Assembly (NCBI RefSeq): GCF_022539315.1
Contig: NC_066321.1
Coordinates: 248,001-312,000 of the forward strand
Length of the DNA stretch: 64,000 bases
Source of the DNA: Serinus canaria
Lineage: Eukaryota > Chordata > Aves > Passeriformes > Fringillidae
Direction: 5' to 3'
Positions 47,485-62,400 of this stretch are shown piece after piece. The first letter of the stretch is position 1. Each line of letters begins with the position of its first letter. The notes under the pieces were generated by a model that saw only the letters and a program-made list of their open reading frames with translations, made no database searches and had not been told where the DNA came from. Position numbers and translations under genes: made by a program.

Positions 47485-50400
47485 CTAATAGAAGGTCAAG
47501 GAGAAAAGAGCGTAAGTTATGGGAAAATCAGAAGAGGAAATAAAGCAGTAGAATGGAACTGGCTGAAATAAGTAAGTAAAACAACACCTGAGAGCTCTCA
47601 GTAGGAATCTGTACCAGTTGTGAAATATGATTGGGACATTATAGAGCAAGGGGAAACAATGTGATTTAAAAAATCGCCAACAAACAAAACCCACAAATCC
47701 AACATTCACATTGAAAAAATATTTAAGACTTGTTTCTCAGTTACTTGAAAAAACAAATTTGGTTTTTATTTAAAACCACTGCTGAAAGAATACCTGAAAA
47801 GCACCGCCATGACTAGCAGAAGTTAAATGGCAGTGCAAGTAGGCTGTTGAGAATATTAGCTTTAAAATAAAGGAAAAAAGCTAACATGTGCCTCACCTCA
47901 GCTGCAGCAACAGAAACCATGAAAATACAATTATGCACAAGCTTAAGGGCTTAATCTCCAAATAAAACAAAAGCCAGGAAGGGCATATAAAGTAATCCCA
48001 ATGGTGGCAATAATGAATATGCTTGATAGAGCAGCAGCAGCAGCAGCCAGCCAGCGCGCAGCACCGCAGCGCCAGTCCGAGGACAGGCAGCACGCTGCAG
48101 GAGTGGGACAGGAAGGCTCTGCAGAACGGGGCCCATGCAGCTCTCAGCCTGCAATGCCAGCTGCACTGGGGCCATCCTGGCCAGCAGGACAAGAGCACAC
48201 AGTGACCCAGCACAAGGGACATGAGCACCCCTGTCTGTGCCTGCCCTGCAGTGGCTCCTGCACATTCCCCATGGCTCCAGAGCCTGCAATGCCAAACATC
48301 AGCTGCTGCACACAACCTGTCAGCTCTGTGCTCTGGCTGTAGGGCCAGAAGGGATCATTCCAGCAGACCTGGGAATGCCACCTTGAAGATACAGTCCCAC
48401 CCTCTCCCCCAGAATAACCAGGAGCAGATGTAGCAGTACAAGAGAAATGCTTATTTTGGAAAGAAAGTTCACACTATTTCAAGATACAAAAGTAGAAAAA
48501 GCACTCTCAGAAAAACCTCCACTTATCAGAGATTTTCTCAGTTAAGTAAGAACATCTGCAAAAAGAAAAAAAACCAACACAGGTTTCAAGCTTAAAACAT
48601 GCAGTATTTTTTCATGCTCCTTATCTGCCAAGGGGAAGACTCACAAGTAAATTTTAGTTAATTGCAAGGAAGACCCAATACATGACAAGCCTTGCGTTAG
48701 AGTCACAGCTCACACAGAAATGCAAAGGCACATAAAGATACAAGTACTTGCAACTACTTATAAGCTCAAGCACCTTTTGCAGTAACACAGAGAACACGTG
48801 TCCCATATGTGACAAAGAAAACATTAATGTCATACTTTAGAAAAGACACCTGGAAAAGATATGTAGCATTGCTGCTTAATGTTCAATTTGTGTCAAAACA
48901 AACAATGAATGCCAAGAAAATAAATCTATTTGAGCTTAAAGCAAATTGTACATAAAAGATAATACCTGAGGATCTCCAAGGAAATGACTTCTCAGTAGAG
49001 CTGCAGAAAGAAAAAAAATTATCACACAAATGAACCGTGTGGTTAGTTTTTATTTTATTTTTAATTAATCTTAGAAACCTTTACAACCCACCCCCGCCCC
49101 AGCAGATAAAACTTAAAAAATAGTTCATGTAAATGCCATTCTTCAATGCTTTGTATCTGACAACCAATCCACTGGCTATCGAGTTCAATTTTCTGTTAGC
49201 CCATGGGAATTATTCACTGTAACTTCCTGTACATCACAGCACCAGGCAGCACAGCCTGTCTGCAACAGGGCAGGTGAGAGCACAACCTGTGACACAAACC
49301 CCTTTTAAGGTGTTATGCTGTCAGTGCCAGCCCACACCAGTGTGTGCCACAGCACCTTTGGTTCAGTTCAGGCAGCAGCAGGCACAGCTCGTGGCAGGGT
49401 CCTGCCAGGGAGCTTTGGGCATCACCACTCAAGAGCATTTGGCTTCTACATGTAAAGCAGTTCAAAAATCATAGATCTATTTCTGTTCATTTTTTCACCG
49501 TTTTTTCAGTTTCCAGTTTTCCAGAGAGATTTCTGATCCTTTGTACAGAACAAGTCAAAGCACCTGACACACACAGCTACAAGTCTGAGAGGGAGGAGGT
49601 GACAGATGCCACGCTGTCCAGGTTAGCAAGGTGCCTTCAGAGCCAGCTACTGCACAGACCAAGCAGGTGTCTGATATCAGTGTAAAACCAACCTTCTCCT
49701 GCAGCTTTCCAATACTGACTTTTTATCAAACTATCTTCACCCTTTTGTCCTTCCAGTGAATCATATGCTTTCCTGTGCTCACAGTAGTACTGATGCAGTC
49801 AAATGCAGAATTCATTCATGTGTTAATGTCAGTCTAAATATTTTCATGGGAAAATGTATTTCCTCACTCTAAATATAAAATATCAAACTTTGAATAATAC
49901 ATCATTTTCTGCAGTGATTATAAGCTACTGTTTTCCAAATAAAAAGCTTTTCAAAGGAAAAACAGGTAAATCCATCAGATTTGATTGTGTCTAAATTTCA
50001 GCATGAGACTGTGCTTTTGGGTAAGATGTAACAATTTCTAAATGACTTTTAGTTTACTTCTTTCTACCACAGCTACCGATTACAAAAAACTAGCTCGGCC
50101 ATATGAACAGCACGAGATACTTCTTTTCTAAAATGAAACAACCATTTAGAAGCCTTTTGGAAACAAAATATTTGTACAAAAGAGCGCTGAAGACACGTGC
50201 AAGCACAAACTGAACTAGAGTTACAATGAGACTCCAAGTAAAAGGAGAATTCCAACGCAGACTGCAGGAGTCTGAAAGTCAGCCCCTGGCCCCAGAATTC
50301 TCATGCTACCTGAATACCAAGTTTTCCACTCTTGTCCTTTTGCTCTGCTCTTGAGACTTTTTGGAAACTCAGTTCCTTACACTGAGGCAAAGTGGCTCTG

Positions 50401-53400
50401 TGTTACTGGAAATGGTAACACACACTGAATACACACATTTACTTTCTTGTCACACATGCAAGGCACGTGTGACAAGAAAGAGCAGAGCACATCCCTGCCC
50501 AGCATACCTGACTACTTGAGTTTCCTCTACAGGTACAGAACACAGGAATGAAAAAGGCTTCTCTGACCCTGGGTCACAGGAAGAAAGCTGCTTCATCGAC
50601 ACTTCAACTGGTTAAGCATTTAACTTGACTCTTCTTAAATGATTCTGGAACAAGTCTAGCACACATCACCTACTGATATCATCGCCTGACTTTGTCACCT
50701 AGCAGGTGCAATATTTAACAAACAGCAAATCTGTCAGCTTTGAGCAGCAGCTCCAGTGCATTTCATCCCAGTGTTCCAAAGCCTCTGTGGTGACACACTG
50801 CAGAGCCCATGCTGAGCTGTTGCTGGAATTAGTCACAATGCTGTCTCCTGACAGCAGCATGCAACAGATCCAAAGAGAGCCCACATGTGGCAGGCTGCAC
50901 TTTGGAAAATGTTAATTTAGCCCACTACTATCCTTGAAAAAGAATTAGGTTAGTAGAGTAGAAATGCAGAAATAGCTCTCTATCAGAAATATCATAACAG
51001 CTTGGTATGACGTTCAGTTTTCAATTAGAGAAGATAGAGACAAATATGACAGCAACACAAATATTTGGTAACTGGAGATGGAGCATGCATACAAAATGTG
51101 CTGAAATCCATTTATGCCTTTTTTTTTTTTTTTCCCTTTTGATGTTTTTCCTCACTTGGATTTTTAAGGATTTGGATTGGTTTGTTTGGGGTTTTTTTTT
51201 TGTTTGAGGTTTTGACTAATTTGATTTTTTGTTGTTTGTTTGTTTTTTGATTTTGCCTCTTTTTTAATTTCACACCTTTTCCTTGCCATTTCAATGCTTT
51301 AGTTCAAAGCTATCTTAGATACAAAATTGAACCAGCTGCCAATCTAGAAAAAGTAAAAATCTGATAAATGGAAAAGGTTTTGCATGAAAACATTTAGAAA
51401 CAAAACACACAGTAAGGATGCCCAGCACTGCTTTACATTTTCATGTGGCAGCTCGCAAACACTTTCCAGCTTTGAATTTTCAGGTAAGAACAGGGGTCAG
51501 CATCTCTCTCAGTGGAATGGCTCTGCCACTCTGCTAAGGCAGAAGGGGCTGGTGGAGGTCCCAGATAGGTCTCAGCCCACACCTGTGCACAGCAGGCCTT
51601 CAGGAACAGCACAGGCACTTAGGGAAATTGCAGATTTCTGATTTTGTTAAGCAGTGTGCTATTTTTTAAAAAATTATGTAAACACAATTATGATCTCCAG
51701 TTCCTAGATTGGAGAGGTCAATTCCCAGAGCATCTTTTGCAGGTTTTGCATGACATGAAACAGTTTCAAGCCTATTATCTCTGCAAGTACTCCGTAAGGT
51801 GAAAAGTATTTCTGATTTAAACAGCACCACTTGCGAGAAAAGCAGTGATTTCCATCGCCTACGTCCCTGCTTGGCTATACTGCTGCTGTCATCAAGAAAA
51901 GGCAACAGATGAAAAAATTAAGTACTATTTATTAAATATTTATAAAATGGGGAAAGCTGTAAAAAGCTGAAAATATAATTGTGTTAAAAATGTATGTACT
52001 TGACACCTCCTGGTGTAGTGTCTGGGCTCCCTGTGGCTGCGCCCCCGAGGTGGAACAGATCTGTGCTGCTCCCGCCAGCCGGGCGCGCTGCCCGCGGAGC
52101 TGCCAGCCACCCTCCCGTGCCCTGCACCCTGACTGCACCCTGCCAGCCACCCTCCCGTGCCCTGCACCCTGACTGCACCCTGCCAGCCACGCTCCCGTGC
52201 CCTGCACCCTGACTGCACCCTGCCAGCCACCCTCCTGTGCCCTGCACCCTGACTGCACCCTGCCAGCCACCCTCCTGTGCCCTGCACCCTGACTGCACCC
52301 TGCCAGCCACGCTCCCGTGCCCTGCACCCTGACTGCACCCTGCCAGCCACGCTCCCGTGCCCTGCACCCTGACTGCACCCTGCCAGCCACGCTCCCGTGC
52401 CCTGCACCCTGACTGCACCCTGCCAGCCACCCTCCCGTGCCCTGCACCCTGACTGCACCCTGCCAGCCACGCTCCCGTGCCCTGCACCCTGACTGCACCC
52501 TGCCAGCCACCCTCCCGTGCCCTGCACCCTGACTGCACCCTGCCAGCCACGCTCCCGTGCCCTGCACCCTGACTGCACCCTGCCAGCCACGCTCCCGTGC
52601 CCTGCACCCTGACTGCACCCTGCCAGCCACCCTCCCGTGCCCTGCACCCTGACTGCACCCTGCCAGCCACGCTCCCGTGCCCTGCACCCTGACTGCACCC
52701 TGCCAGCCACGCTCCCGTGCCCTGCACCCTGACTGCACCCTGCCAGCCACGCTCCCGTGCCCTGCACCCTGACTGCACCCTGCCAGCCACCCTCCCGTGC
52801 CCTGCACCCTGACTGCACCCTGCCAGCCACGCTCCCGTGCCCTGCACCCTGACTGCACCCTGCCAGCCACGCTCCCGTGCCCTGCATCCTGAATGGCTGC
52901 CCCACCTGTCCTTCAGCTTCCCGTTCACATAGCTGCATCAACAACTCATTTACTGCTACATGCACCATACAGGAAACTTAGGGTAACTTCTAATTCTTAG
53001 TGTAGGGGATTTCTCTAATAAAATGACGTGTACTAAACTCCATAAACTTTTATTACCCCTTATAAGCCACTGGAAACCACAAACCCAGTATTTTGCTCTT
53101 CTTGTTGAGACAGGTAAGCAGACATTTTCAAATATTTTAAGTAAATGAGGTGATTTTCAGTCTTCAGCTTTTCTAACAGCTATCTTCTTGAATTCACCAA
53201 TATAACTGATTCTCTAACTCACTCTGCCAGACCCTGTACTGGGAACCTAAGCAATCCTATGCTCCCCCCCAAAACAAATTAAACAGCACTGCCACCAAAA
53301 ACAGGTAGTCCTGGGACTTGCTGGCTGTTTCCAGGTGACCCTGGAAACCACTAATTCTCCAGGTGTGAATTCAGAAAGTGTCTGGAATACACTGTAATCA

Positions 53401-56400
53401 TTACAGAGGCCTCTTGAAACTGACCCATAACTCTTTACAGCAAACTTGCATTTTTTTAATCCTTCAGATATTAATAGAGGTGAATAGCTACCAGTGAAAA
53501 TATACGTATAGAGGACATAAGCACCACTGAAAAGCCTTTAATTTCTGGGACAAATGAAAGTAAAGTCATCAGGACCTGTACCTTGTGCTGGCGATACTTG
53601 GTGACTCTGCTCCAAGCCTACATCTCTCTAGCTGATTAGCCACAATTTGCCTTTCCACTTCCAGTTCTCTGGTAAGTCTTTGAAATTGAAGCTCCTGAAA
53701 TTTTAAAATAAAAAGAAAAGCATTCTTGATGTTAAAAAATGGGTGTGGATTAACTCTGAAACAATCACTGATTCATCACAGTTTGTGTTGTGTTTTGACT
53801 CTTCCTTAGGTGAATAAACTAGAAAAGTGGAAATTAAATGGGTCTTTAAATCAGTGATTCATGCAAATATTGATTTATCACCTGTTACAGAAAGAAAAAC
53901 ATGTTTAAGCATTCTTGGGTTTTATTACTCCTGCAATTAAAATTTTTGTGTCTTCTTACATTATCACAGTCTAACAAAATCAGTGCCTATTAAATCAGTC
54001 TTCAATTTAATCTATAAACAAGGAAACCAGAAAATATCCTAATCTTTCCAACCACAAACCTTCAAATCCTAAGTTATCCTACATTCTGACTGTAGCTGGA
54101 AACCTTAAGATTTAGAACTTCAAACTGGCTGAGTGTAGAGATGTGCTATTTCATGTAGAGTTGCACTCACTTTTTCTGAGTGCAACTTTTTTTAAAATTT
54201 CTTGGTCAAGGGTACCAAACTTCCTCAGCCTTTTTAAGAGGCTTTTGGAATGCAACACTGCAAGGGTGATGTGGGAAATACCAGTGCTGCACAGGACGGG
54301 TGTAACTGAAACTGGAACATTTTCTAAAGCTCTCTGAAATCCAGACTAGTCACATCAAAGGATATTGAAGGCATTTTTCTCCTCAGTTAGCTTTTACTGA
54401 CCAGAGAAAAGGGTTCTATTGAGCAATTGCATTATTTTTCAAACTGATACTGTAAACCCTCTGAAGTTTAGGTAAAACATCTAAAAATAGATGAACACCA
54501 ATATTTATCAGTCAGATGAAGCCCCAGGCAAGTCTTATATAGAGTTCAAGTGCAACACAGAGCACTCATCTGACCTGAAAGCTCAAATGGCTGATGAGGA
54601 TTCTCCCACGTGTGACTCACATCAGTCGTGGTTCTGCCCAGCAGCTGCAGGGAGCCAGGGATATCAGCTCCTGCAAACTGCTCCTTCACACCCCAGGGAA
54701 GGGGCTGGAACCATTTCCCCTTCACCAGCCACTCTCCACTCCTGCCCTTCCAGAGGATACAGGCGATTGTGGACACGTCCAAACGTTTCTGATAACTCCC
54801 TAACCAAACTCAATGAACACCTTAACATCCCCAATTTTGGCCAGAAAAAGTGGGTTTGCATCCAGGACATGCTTCCTGTGCCTCACTATTTAAACCAATA
54901 TTTAAACAGCAATGTCATGGATGCAAACTGCAAAGCTGAACCTACTGTTATTTACTGATCTTTTAATTAGATGAATAAAATTAAACATGCTAGCCATTAA
55001 TTGCTTCCATTCAACCAATCTGTATTAATTTCCCTTTCCATTACATACAGAGGCATTAATGAACACATTATTCTAGAAAACATCTTGCTGCATAACATTT
55101 CAAATAATAAATTGCCCATTTAAATAAAAATCCCTGGTTTTTGCCCCACACTACAAAAATTCAAAGGCAGTTAAAACAGAAGAACTATACTTCCATTCTT
55201 CTTGAGAGTAGAAGAGGCGAATGACATAAGTGGACAACGTGGCAATATTTAAACTACATTAAAAAGCAAAACTCACTTGTATTCTACCAGAAAAACTGAG
55301 ATAAGGAGAAATAGGAGAAAAAGCCAGCCAGCCTCCTTCGGCCCCTTCAGAGACACTTGCACTGCTGAGTTGGGAGCAACACCATCAGCTGTCTATTTAC
55401 ATTGCTCCTCACTTTATCCTGGCCTTGGCCAGAAAGCCACAAACTGCAGAGTGCACTGAACAGCAGAGGGGTAAGAGGCCTGCAACTCATCTGCCAGTTT
55501 TAAATCAGCTGATGCTTAGGAAGATCCAATGTGATCTTGCAAGTGCAAGCATAGTAAGAAAAAAAAAAATCCAGCTCTATTTTCTAGTCTGAGTACATTC
55601 TGGCATGCCCAGCCTGGGAGTCCAATGAAGCAGCAGTTTACAAACTTTGAAACCATGAGTGCTGCTTTGTGTATGTGTATGAGATCTGCACAGGTGCTAT
55701 GTCTTAAATACCTGCAGAAATACTCAAGATGGATAGTTTTAGAGCTGGAATACCTCATGCTTTAAAACTTTTTTCTTTTACTTTAAATCATATTATTATT
55801 ATTATAGAAAAATAAGTCCTAACCAGCTCTAAATTAATCACCTTTCTAGTTTATGCCTCCTTATAATGAAATTTTATACCACTCTGAGTGTGCATTGGAC
55901 ATGCCCCCACAATGATATCTATCAGACAGCACACTAGTTCTGGCAGGAATCTATTGGAATTTGTTTCTCTCTCCAGCTTCTCTGGGAGCAGTGGGAGAGC
56001 TCACTTCTTGAACAGGATGCTCCCTGCACAGAGCTCTGCCCTGGGCACAAATCAGAACTCACTGACTCCTACAGCACTGGCTACTGACAAAATGGCATTG
56101 CAGGACTCAAATACAACTCTTAATAGCAAAGCTTATTAGCATTTGCAGCAGAACATCTATGTGGCAAGCACACAGTAAAATCAGACCTAAAATTACAGAA
56201 CACACTGCAAAGGAGCAAACAAACCTTCTTAGATACACTACACTGGCTCAGCCAGAACTACTTGTATTCAAAATTATTCAACATACAATGAGGGAAAAAA
56301 AAGCAACCTGTAATTCTATAAACCTCCTTAGCATCAACTACTTAATCACCTTATAGAACTGCAGGTTTTATGTTCATAACCTAAAACTCTACTGCAAAGC

Positions 56401-59400
56401 CACAGGCCATAATTCTTAATACAAAACTACGATAAAAGCCTTAAGCACAATTTCAGCTGCAGCTCAGGAAGTGCACACACACAAGAAAGCAGCTTGCTTT
56501 GGAAAGCACTGGTACCAGCTGCAGGCAGACAGGCTGCCGTGAGTGAAAACCAGAGCCCAGAACATTACAGAGCTGTCTAATCTCCTTTTGGAGGCTGCAG
56601 CTTTTTTCAGAGGGCCAAACGCGAGTTGGTGTCGTAGTGTTCACACCAGGTGAGCACCTGCTCTTCCTTGGTGAGCTCTGTCCAGCAGGAATCTCACTTG
56701 GGATGACATTTCACGGCAGAAGGTCCAGGCAAGGGCAGCCGCACCAATCTCAGCAGCTGGATCTCATTTCTGTGTGAAAGCTCAGAGTGTCTGAGTGGCT
56801 GGTGGCTCCAGGGCAAGGGACAACAACCACCACTGGGCTGGGCTCTTGCCAGCAAATGTTTGAAAACAAGTAAGTAATGGGAATGCTGCTAGCACAACTG
56901 ACCATGAAGACTGCCATTCTCCTGTTGCAGATGCTGGATAATAAAAGAGGGTTTAGAGGCAATTCTGTGCCTTCTGTCTGCATCCTATCATGATACCATG
57001 TTGCAGAGTCACCTTTTTCATTTATGTTAAGGGAGAACTTTTATAACATAGATGAGAATAAGGAATCTACATTCACCACACTGAAAAATAAAAATTACTT
57101 CCTTCCTGCCCTGTTGTGATTTGAGGACATCTGTTAAAACACAGACAACTTTAAACAAACAATGGTCCAGGTGGCTAGTGAAAGGTTTTCTACTGACAAC
57201 TCTGCAAGAATCAGTAGCAATTGCACAATGAAGAGAAGCCACAGATTCCTTTTGAATGGTTCATGCCTGGCTAGCCAGACCCAGACTGGGCAGCTGGACA
57301 TCAGAGGGAGACAATGCCTCCAATAAACAAAGGCATCTCTTGCAGCTTCTTGCCTTGACCAGTTCTCAGTGGCTGCTGTGGCAGGAGACTGGGCTAGGAT
57401 GGGCTGGAGCTCCCAACTGCAGTGACACTGGGATATGCTAAGTTGCTTCTAATGCCAAATGTCACTGTCTACGAAACACTATGAAGGTAAGTGTAAGCTG
57501 AACTATGAAATGTTTTCTAATCACAAAAGTGTTGTCTGTTGAACAATTAAGCTTTCAATAGCTCACGTTACTCATCTAAGAAAGTGTAGCCTGCATTTGT
57601 GAGGAATATTTTTACCTTGTGTTTACTATTTCCTATTCAACTGTAAACACAGTTCAGAGCCACACTACCTTCATCACCTGTGAAAGTTCACACAGTGCTA
57701 CAGAAAATGCTATTATATTCTGGATATTTTCATGATACAAATGTGCAACAAAGAAGAGGACAAACAAAACAAGTTGATTTATAGACCTTCCTTTACGTTA
57801 ACCTCTGTCACTCATCTATGCAAAGTTCTCTGTTCCTACCTGCCATAATTCACAGCTAGATCAAACAACTGACCACTTAAACCCACACTGAATACCATAT
57901 TTTCCAAAATGGATGTCATACCGTAGTGACCCAATATTTAAATTCTCTACCAGAATCTACTGCAGAAAAAGCCCGTGCTTCTAACTAACCATATTAGAGC
58001 AACCTTAATATTTTCTGTAAAAATTAAGTTTACTCACGCACACAACTGCATTTGCATGCTTTCAGTATCTCAGTATCTTCCAAAACAGAAGACAAAGGAT
58101 AAAAAATTGGACAGTGTAGAGAGAATCACAGATTACAGGATGTGAGATGACACAGCTACAATTACTGGCGGATCACACTTACTCTGTATTCAACAGCAGC
58201 AGACCATTAAAGCCCTTAATACTTTTATGCATGCATTGTTCACTAGTCTGGTACAACAGTTTAGTGCTGCTCTAGCTGACGAGAGATCAAAATTTTAGCA
58301 TTTTATAAAAAGCTTACTGTTGCCAGTGGCAGGAGGGAAGAATGGCACTGGAGGCGTTCCCGGGCTGCCTGTGACACATCCTCTCTGGAAGCTTTGTGAC
58401 AGCACTCGGGCAGCTCCAGTCAGGGCTGGAGCCCAGGGTGCTGCTCTGCCAGCTGGGCACCAGGGCTCAGTCACTGCTGAGCACACAAGCTGATAACCTA
58501 AACCAAGGGTGCTACACAAGGTGTCAATACTCCAGCACAAGTCAGAGGCCCCCACAGCTCCAGAGGGGCTCTTTTTCAAGGGGAGTTTCTCCTCTGAAGC
58601 CTAACAGTACAAAGAAGAGGGTAAAATTAACTTCTGGGTCACCATATGGATAAAGGAGTACCGAGAATTCTGATTAAGGAAATGAGCTAGCTATTTCACC
58701 TGAGACAGCAGTGGCACTAAATTTATTCTAGAGTAAAACCTTTGGGAAGTTGACTTCTCAGACTTGACTCAATGAAACTAAAATGCTGGTAAACAGCAGA
58801 AACTCTAAACCTCAAAGTTCTAGGATTAAGTAGGCAAGAGTGAACACAACACTAAGAGAGTTGGAAGAAAACCCCAATTCTTCCAGCCATTCATAAAATG
58901 TTGACCAAGATTTTTGTTTCACTCATGCCAAACTTGGGAGTCCATTCAACAAAAAGTGCTGCCTTCAATTTAGAACTGCCACACATTTATCACCTAACTG
59001 ATCTCTAGATGCATGCAAATCAGGATTTCAAAGTTTGTGCCCAGTTACTGAAAGTTCATTTAGTAAGTCTCTTTTCAGGTATCTCCATGAAATGACATGC
59101 CTACACAGACTACTGAATATATAGCACTACATATCTAAACTGTAAAGAAATCCCCAAGACTTAACATCAATAGTTCTCAGTCAAAAAGATGTTTTAACAT
59201 GCAATAAAAAATTGGCAGAATGCATTCTTCCTTCAGTTTCCATCCGAAAAACATAGAGGTTTGCTCCCTGCTCCCAGACACTATAAAAAGCATCTCAAAA
59301 ATAATGTAAAAATTTGTACTTAAACAATAATGAAGGAAAAAAACAAGGTGCACATTCTCTATTTAATCGATACAGTTCAATACACTTACACAAAAGGAAA

Positions 59401-62400
59401 AGATTTTGCTGAAGCCCTGAACAAACAACACTTCCAGAAAAACATGTAGAGAAACCCAAGTATTTTCCATCTGAAAGCATATCCAATCAGTCTTACTCTG
59501 TCACCTATTTACTAAAGAAAAGGTGAAAAGTTGCCCATCTCTAAGTGTCACAAACAGCTAGACCAAAGAACAAACCAAAAAACCAGCCACTGCTGCAAGT
59601 GCTTCTGTCTTAGAAAAGACATTAAAATCAGCATATTCCAGTTACTTTTGAAAACTGCATTGATGAGTGGCATTTCCTGCAAGACCTTTTCTCAGCCCAG
59701 CCACTGAAAAATAATGTGCTAAGCATGAAATTCACAATTTGAAATGATCCCATTTAATCTTGTCAATTCAGCAGCAGTTCATTCCAAATCCAGCACTATA
59801 CAGCTTGAACACAGAAAACAGCAATGATTCCACAAACCTGCAAGGAGCAGTTGGCAATTAGCTGCTCTACATTCCAAGCTCCCCAAAATACCACCTTTCC
59901 CCCACAATTTCTAATAAATTGTTATTTTAGTATGAAAATACTCAATTTACTTTTAACTTGGATAAGAGATTCCCTACAGAACTCAACTAAATGTCTATGC
60001 AGGATTCAGAACTCCCCAGGATTCAGAAGTATAGACATGTTTTACTTTTATTTAAAACTTGTTTCAGCAATTCCTAAGATACTTCTACCCATGATAGTAT
60101 GGAAGCCTTGTAACATTTTAGAAGGGAAATTCATGTTTTAGGGAAAAAACCCCTCAACCCTCCTCTAAAACAAACTCATAGAAAATAATCCCCTCCCCAA
60201 ACAAAAAAAAAATTAAGAAAAAAAAGGAACCACAAAAACCCCAAAATACTCAAAATCTATCATCACATTTACTTGAAGACAAAAATATGAAAATATTACA
60301 ATTAGTCTTGGGATTCTCCTGCATTCAAAAAGGAATTCCTCTATCAGAATCACAGAATCCCTGAGGCTGGAAAAGCCCTCCCAGCCCATGGAGTCCCAGC
60401 TGTGCCCATGCCCACCTTGTCCCCAGCCCAGAGCCCTGAGTGCCACCTCCAGAATTCCCGGCACACCTCCAGGGATGGGCACTGCAAACCTCCCTGGGCA
60501 GTGCCAATCCCTGAGCCCCCTTTCCATGGGGGAATTCCTGCTGTGCCCACCCTGAGCTGCCCTGGGCCAGCCTGGGGCCGTTCCCTCTGCTCCTGTCCCT
60601 GTTCCCTGGGATGATCCCAAATCCCCCCGGCTGTCCCCTCCTGGCAGGAGCTGTGCAGAGCCACAAGGTCCCCCCTGAGCTTCCTTTTCTCCAGGCTGAG
60701 ACCCCTTCCCAGCTCCCTCAGGAATTCCCCAGGTCTGTTCCCTTCCCTGGACACACTCCAGCCCCTCAATGTCTTTCTTATATTGAGGTACCCAAAACTG
60801 CCCCCAGATCTGGAGATGTCTCAGCAGTGCCAGCACAGGGGAGGGCACTGCCCTGTCCTGATGGCCACACAAGTTCTGACAAGGGCCAGGTGCCTTTGGC
60901 TTTCTTGCCCACCTGGGCGCATATTCACTTCAAAAGAGATCTTGAGCTTTGTCAGAAAAGCACAAAGCTGATCTAAATTTCTTCATAGGTTACACCTCTT
61001 CTGCTTGTGTTATAACACTAGAGTGAATTGAAATGTTCCTTTCCCAAAACATGACCAAGGCAAACTGACAAAGCTGTCTGACACTTGACTCAACAAGAAA
61101 TTGACCAGAGTTTAGACAACACACTGCAATTTGGTCAAATCGTTGCTTCAAACTAATTTGAGGGCCTAGAAAAGGGAAACAAATGGGAACTTTTTTTAGA
61201 AGAAGCTGGTAGGGTTCGACGGCTAATTAGTGCAACTTTTTATATAATCACAACTATCATCTCATGGCTATGGCAGAAAGCTTGAAGTAATTGAAAACAT
61301 TTATCTATCTTAGAACTACTGTAGTAATTTTAAAAGTTTTTATTAGGTTAAAATCTCTCCCAACTGACAAGTAATAATAAAGGCTTTTCTTCATTGTGTT
61401 TCCACTGCAGTGTTTCTGAAGTACTTGGGCCAGGGTGTGGCAGCTTTATTTTACAAACACTGACCTGCTGCACCTCGCAGCAATTCCTGTACCAAAGGAA
61501 ACAGCAAACAGTGTAGCAGTTTCTGTTCAAGCTTAATAAAGTGAAGAACTTCACTGGAAAATATTCTGTTCTGGGCTTTCTGCCACACAGGAAGGGTGTT
61601 GAACATGTCAGTGTCCTTAATTATTATCAATAGAAAAAAATACCAGAAAGCAGTAGTTCAGGTCTTAATTCTTTCATATTATCACTTCAAGACTGAAGGA
61701 CAATTTATATCTTCCTCCCCTCACACTCATTTTATGCGCCTGTACATTTCACAGTAAGGCTCAAATTCTGAACTCTGTGCAATGCTAAATGACTATTTAA
61801 TTTTTTTTAGCTTTCATCAGAATTTAGTTATGTAATAGCAACATGTTTAATAGTCTTTTTATAAATGGAAAGAGGAAGAGGTTTTTCGTTTTCAAAAGAA
61901 AGAAAAATTACATTATAATTTTTTCTCTAGGACTAATAAAAAGATACAAACATTGCGTGGGCAGGCAAAGGAACACTAACAAAAGCCTTTAGTGCACACT
62001 CATGTCTGGAGCTGTTCCCAACAGCACATCCTTGCCTGCTCACTTGGTAGGATCCAGCACAGCTGGAGCCCAGAGCTGTCCTGGGCAGGGCAACCCTGCC
62101 TGCAGAGCCCAGCTCTGACCCTGCCTCTGCATCCCTGCCTGCAGAGCCCAGCTCTGACCCTGCCTCTGCATCCCTGCCTGCAGAGCCCAGCTCTGACCCC
62201 TGCCTCTGCATCCCTGCCTGCAGAGCCCAGCTCTGACCCTGCCTCTGCATCCCTGCCTGCAGAGCCCAGCTCTGAGCCTGCCCCTGCATCCCTGCCTGCA
62301 GAGCCCAGCTCTGACCCTGCCTCTGCATCCCTGCCTGCAGAGCCCAGCTCTGACCCTGCCACACCGTGAGCACACTCCCTGTGCACTGCAGCATAAAATG

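Larger units (their letters stand above)
44898..48965 (-). other. PKP4: PKP4 intron 3
   Basis: GT-AG intron of about 4.1 kb. It contains a CR1 fragment (45592-45838), a GA-rich microsatellite (47440-47486), and a GC-richer segment at 48029-48420 that starts with a short (cag)n run and is otherwise unclassified. Confidence 0.88.
49001..53581 (-). other. PKP4: PKP4 intron 2
   Basis: GT-AG intron of about 4.6 kb. It contains an 18-bp inverted repeat (50442-50480), a T/G-rich tract (51118-51260) and the 40-bp minisatellite (52101-52892). Confidence 0.88.

Noticed and set aside
48029..48046. Short (cag)n run as a candidate expandable coding repeat
   Set aside because: It has only about six units, is intronic, and has no supporting exon structure.
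51932..52968. Three overlapping minus-strand open frames of 312-342 codons
   Set aside because: They are the three phases of one 40-bp minisatellite whose unit has no minus-strand stop. The predicted proteins are the same 40-residue repeat in shifted register, inside a PKP4 intron.
60213..60976. 219-codon minus-strand frame and others nearby
   Set aside because: They fall on a GC-rich CR1 fragment in reverse orientation and do not resemble the CR1 reverse transcriptase; this is mostly 3' element sequence.
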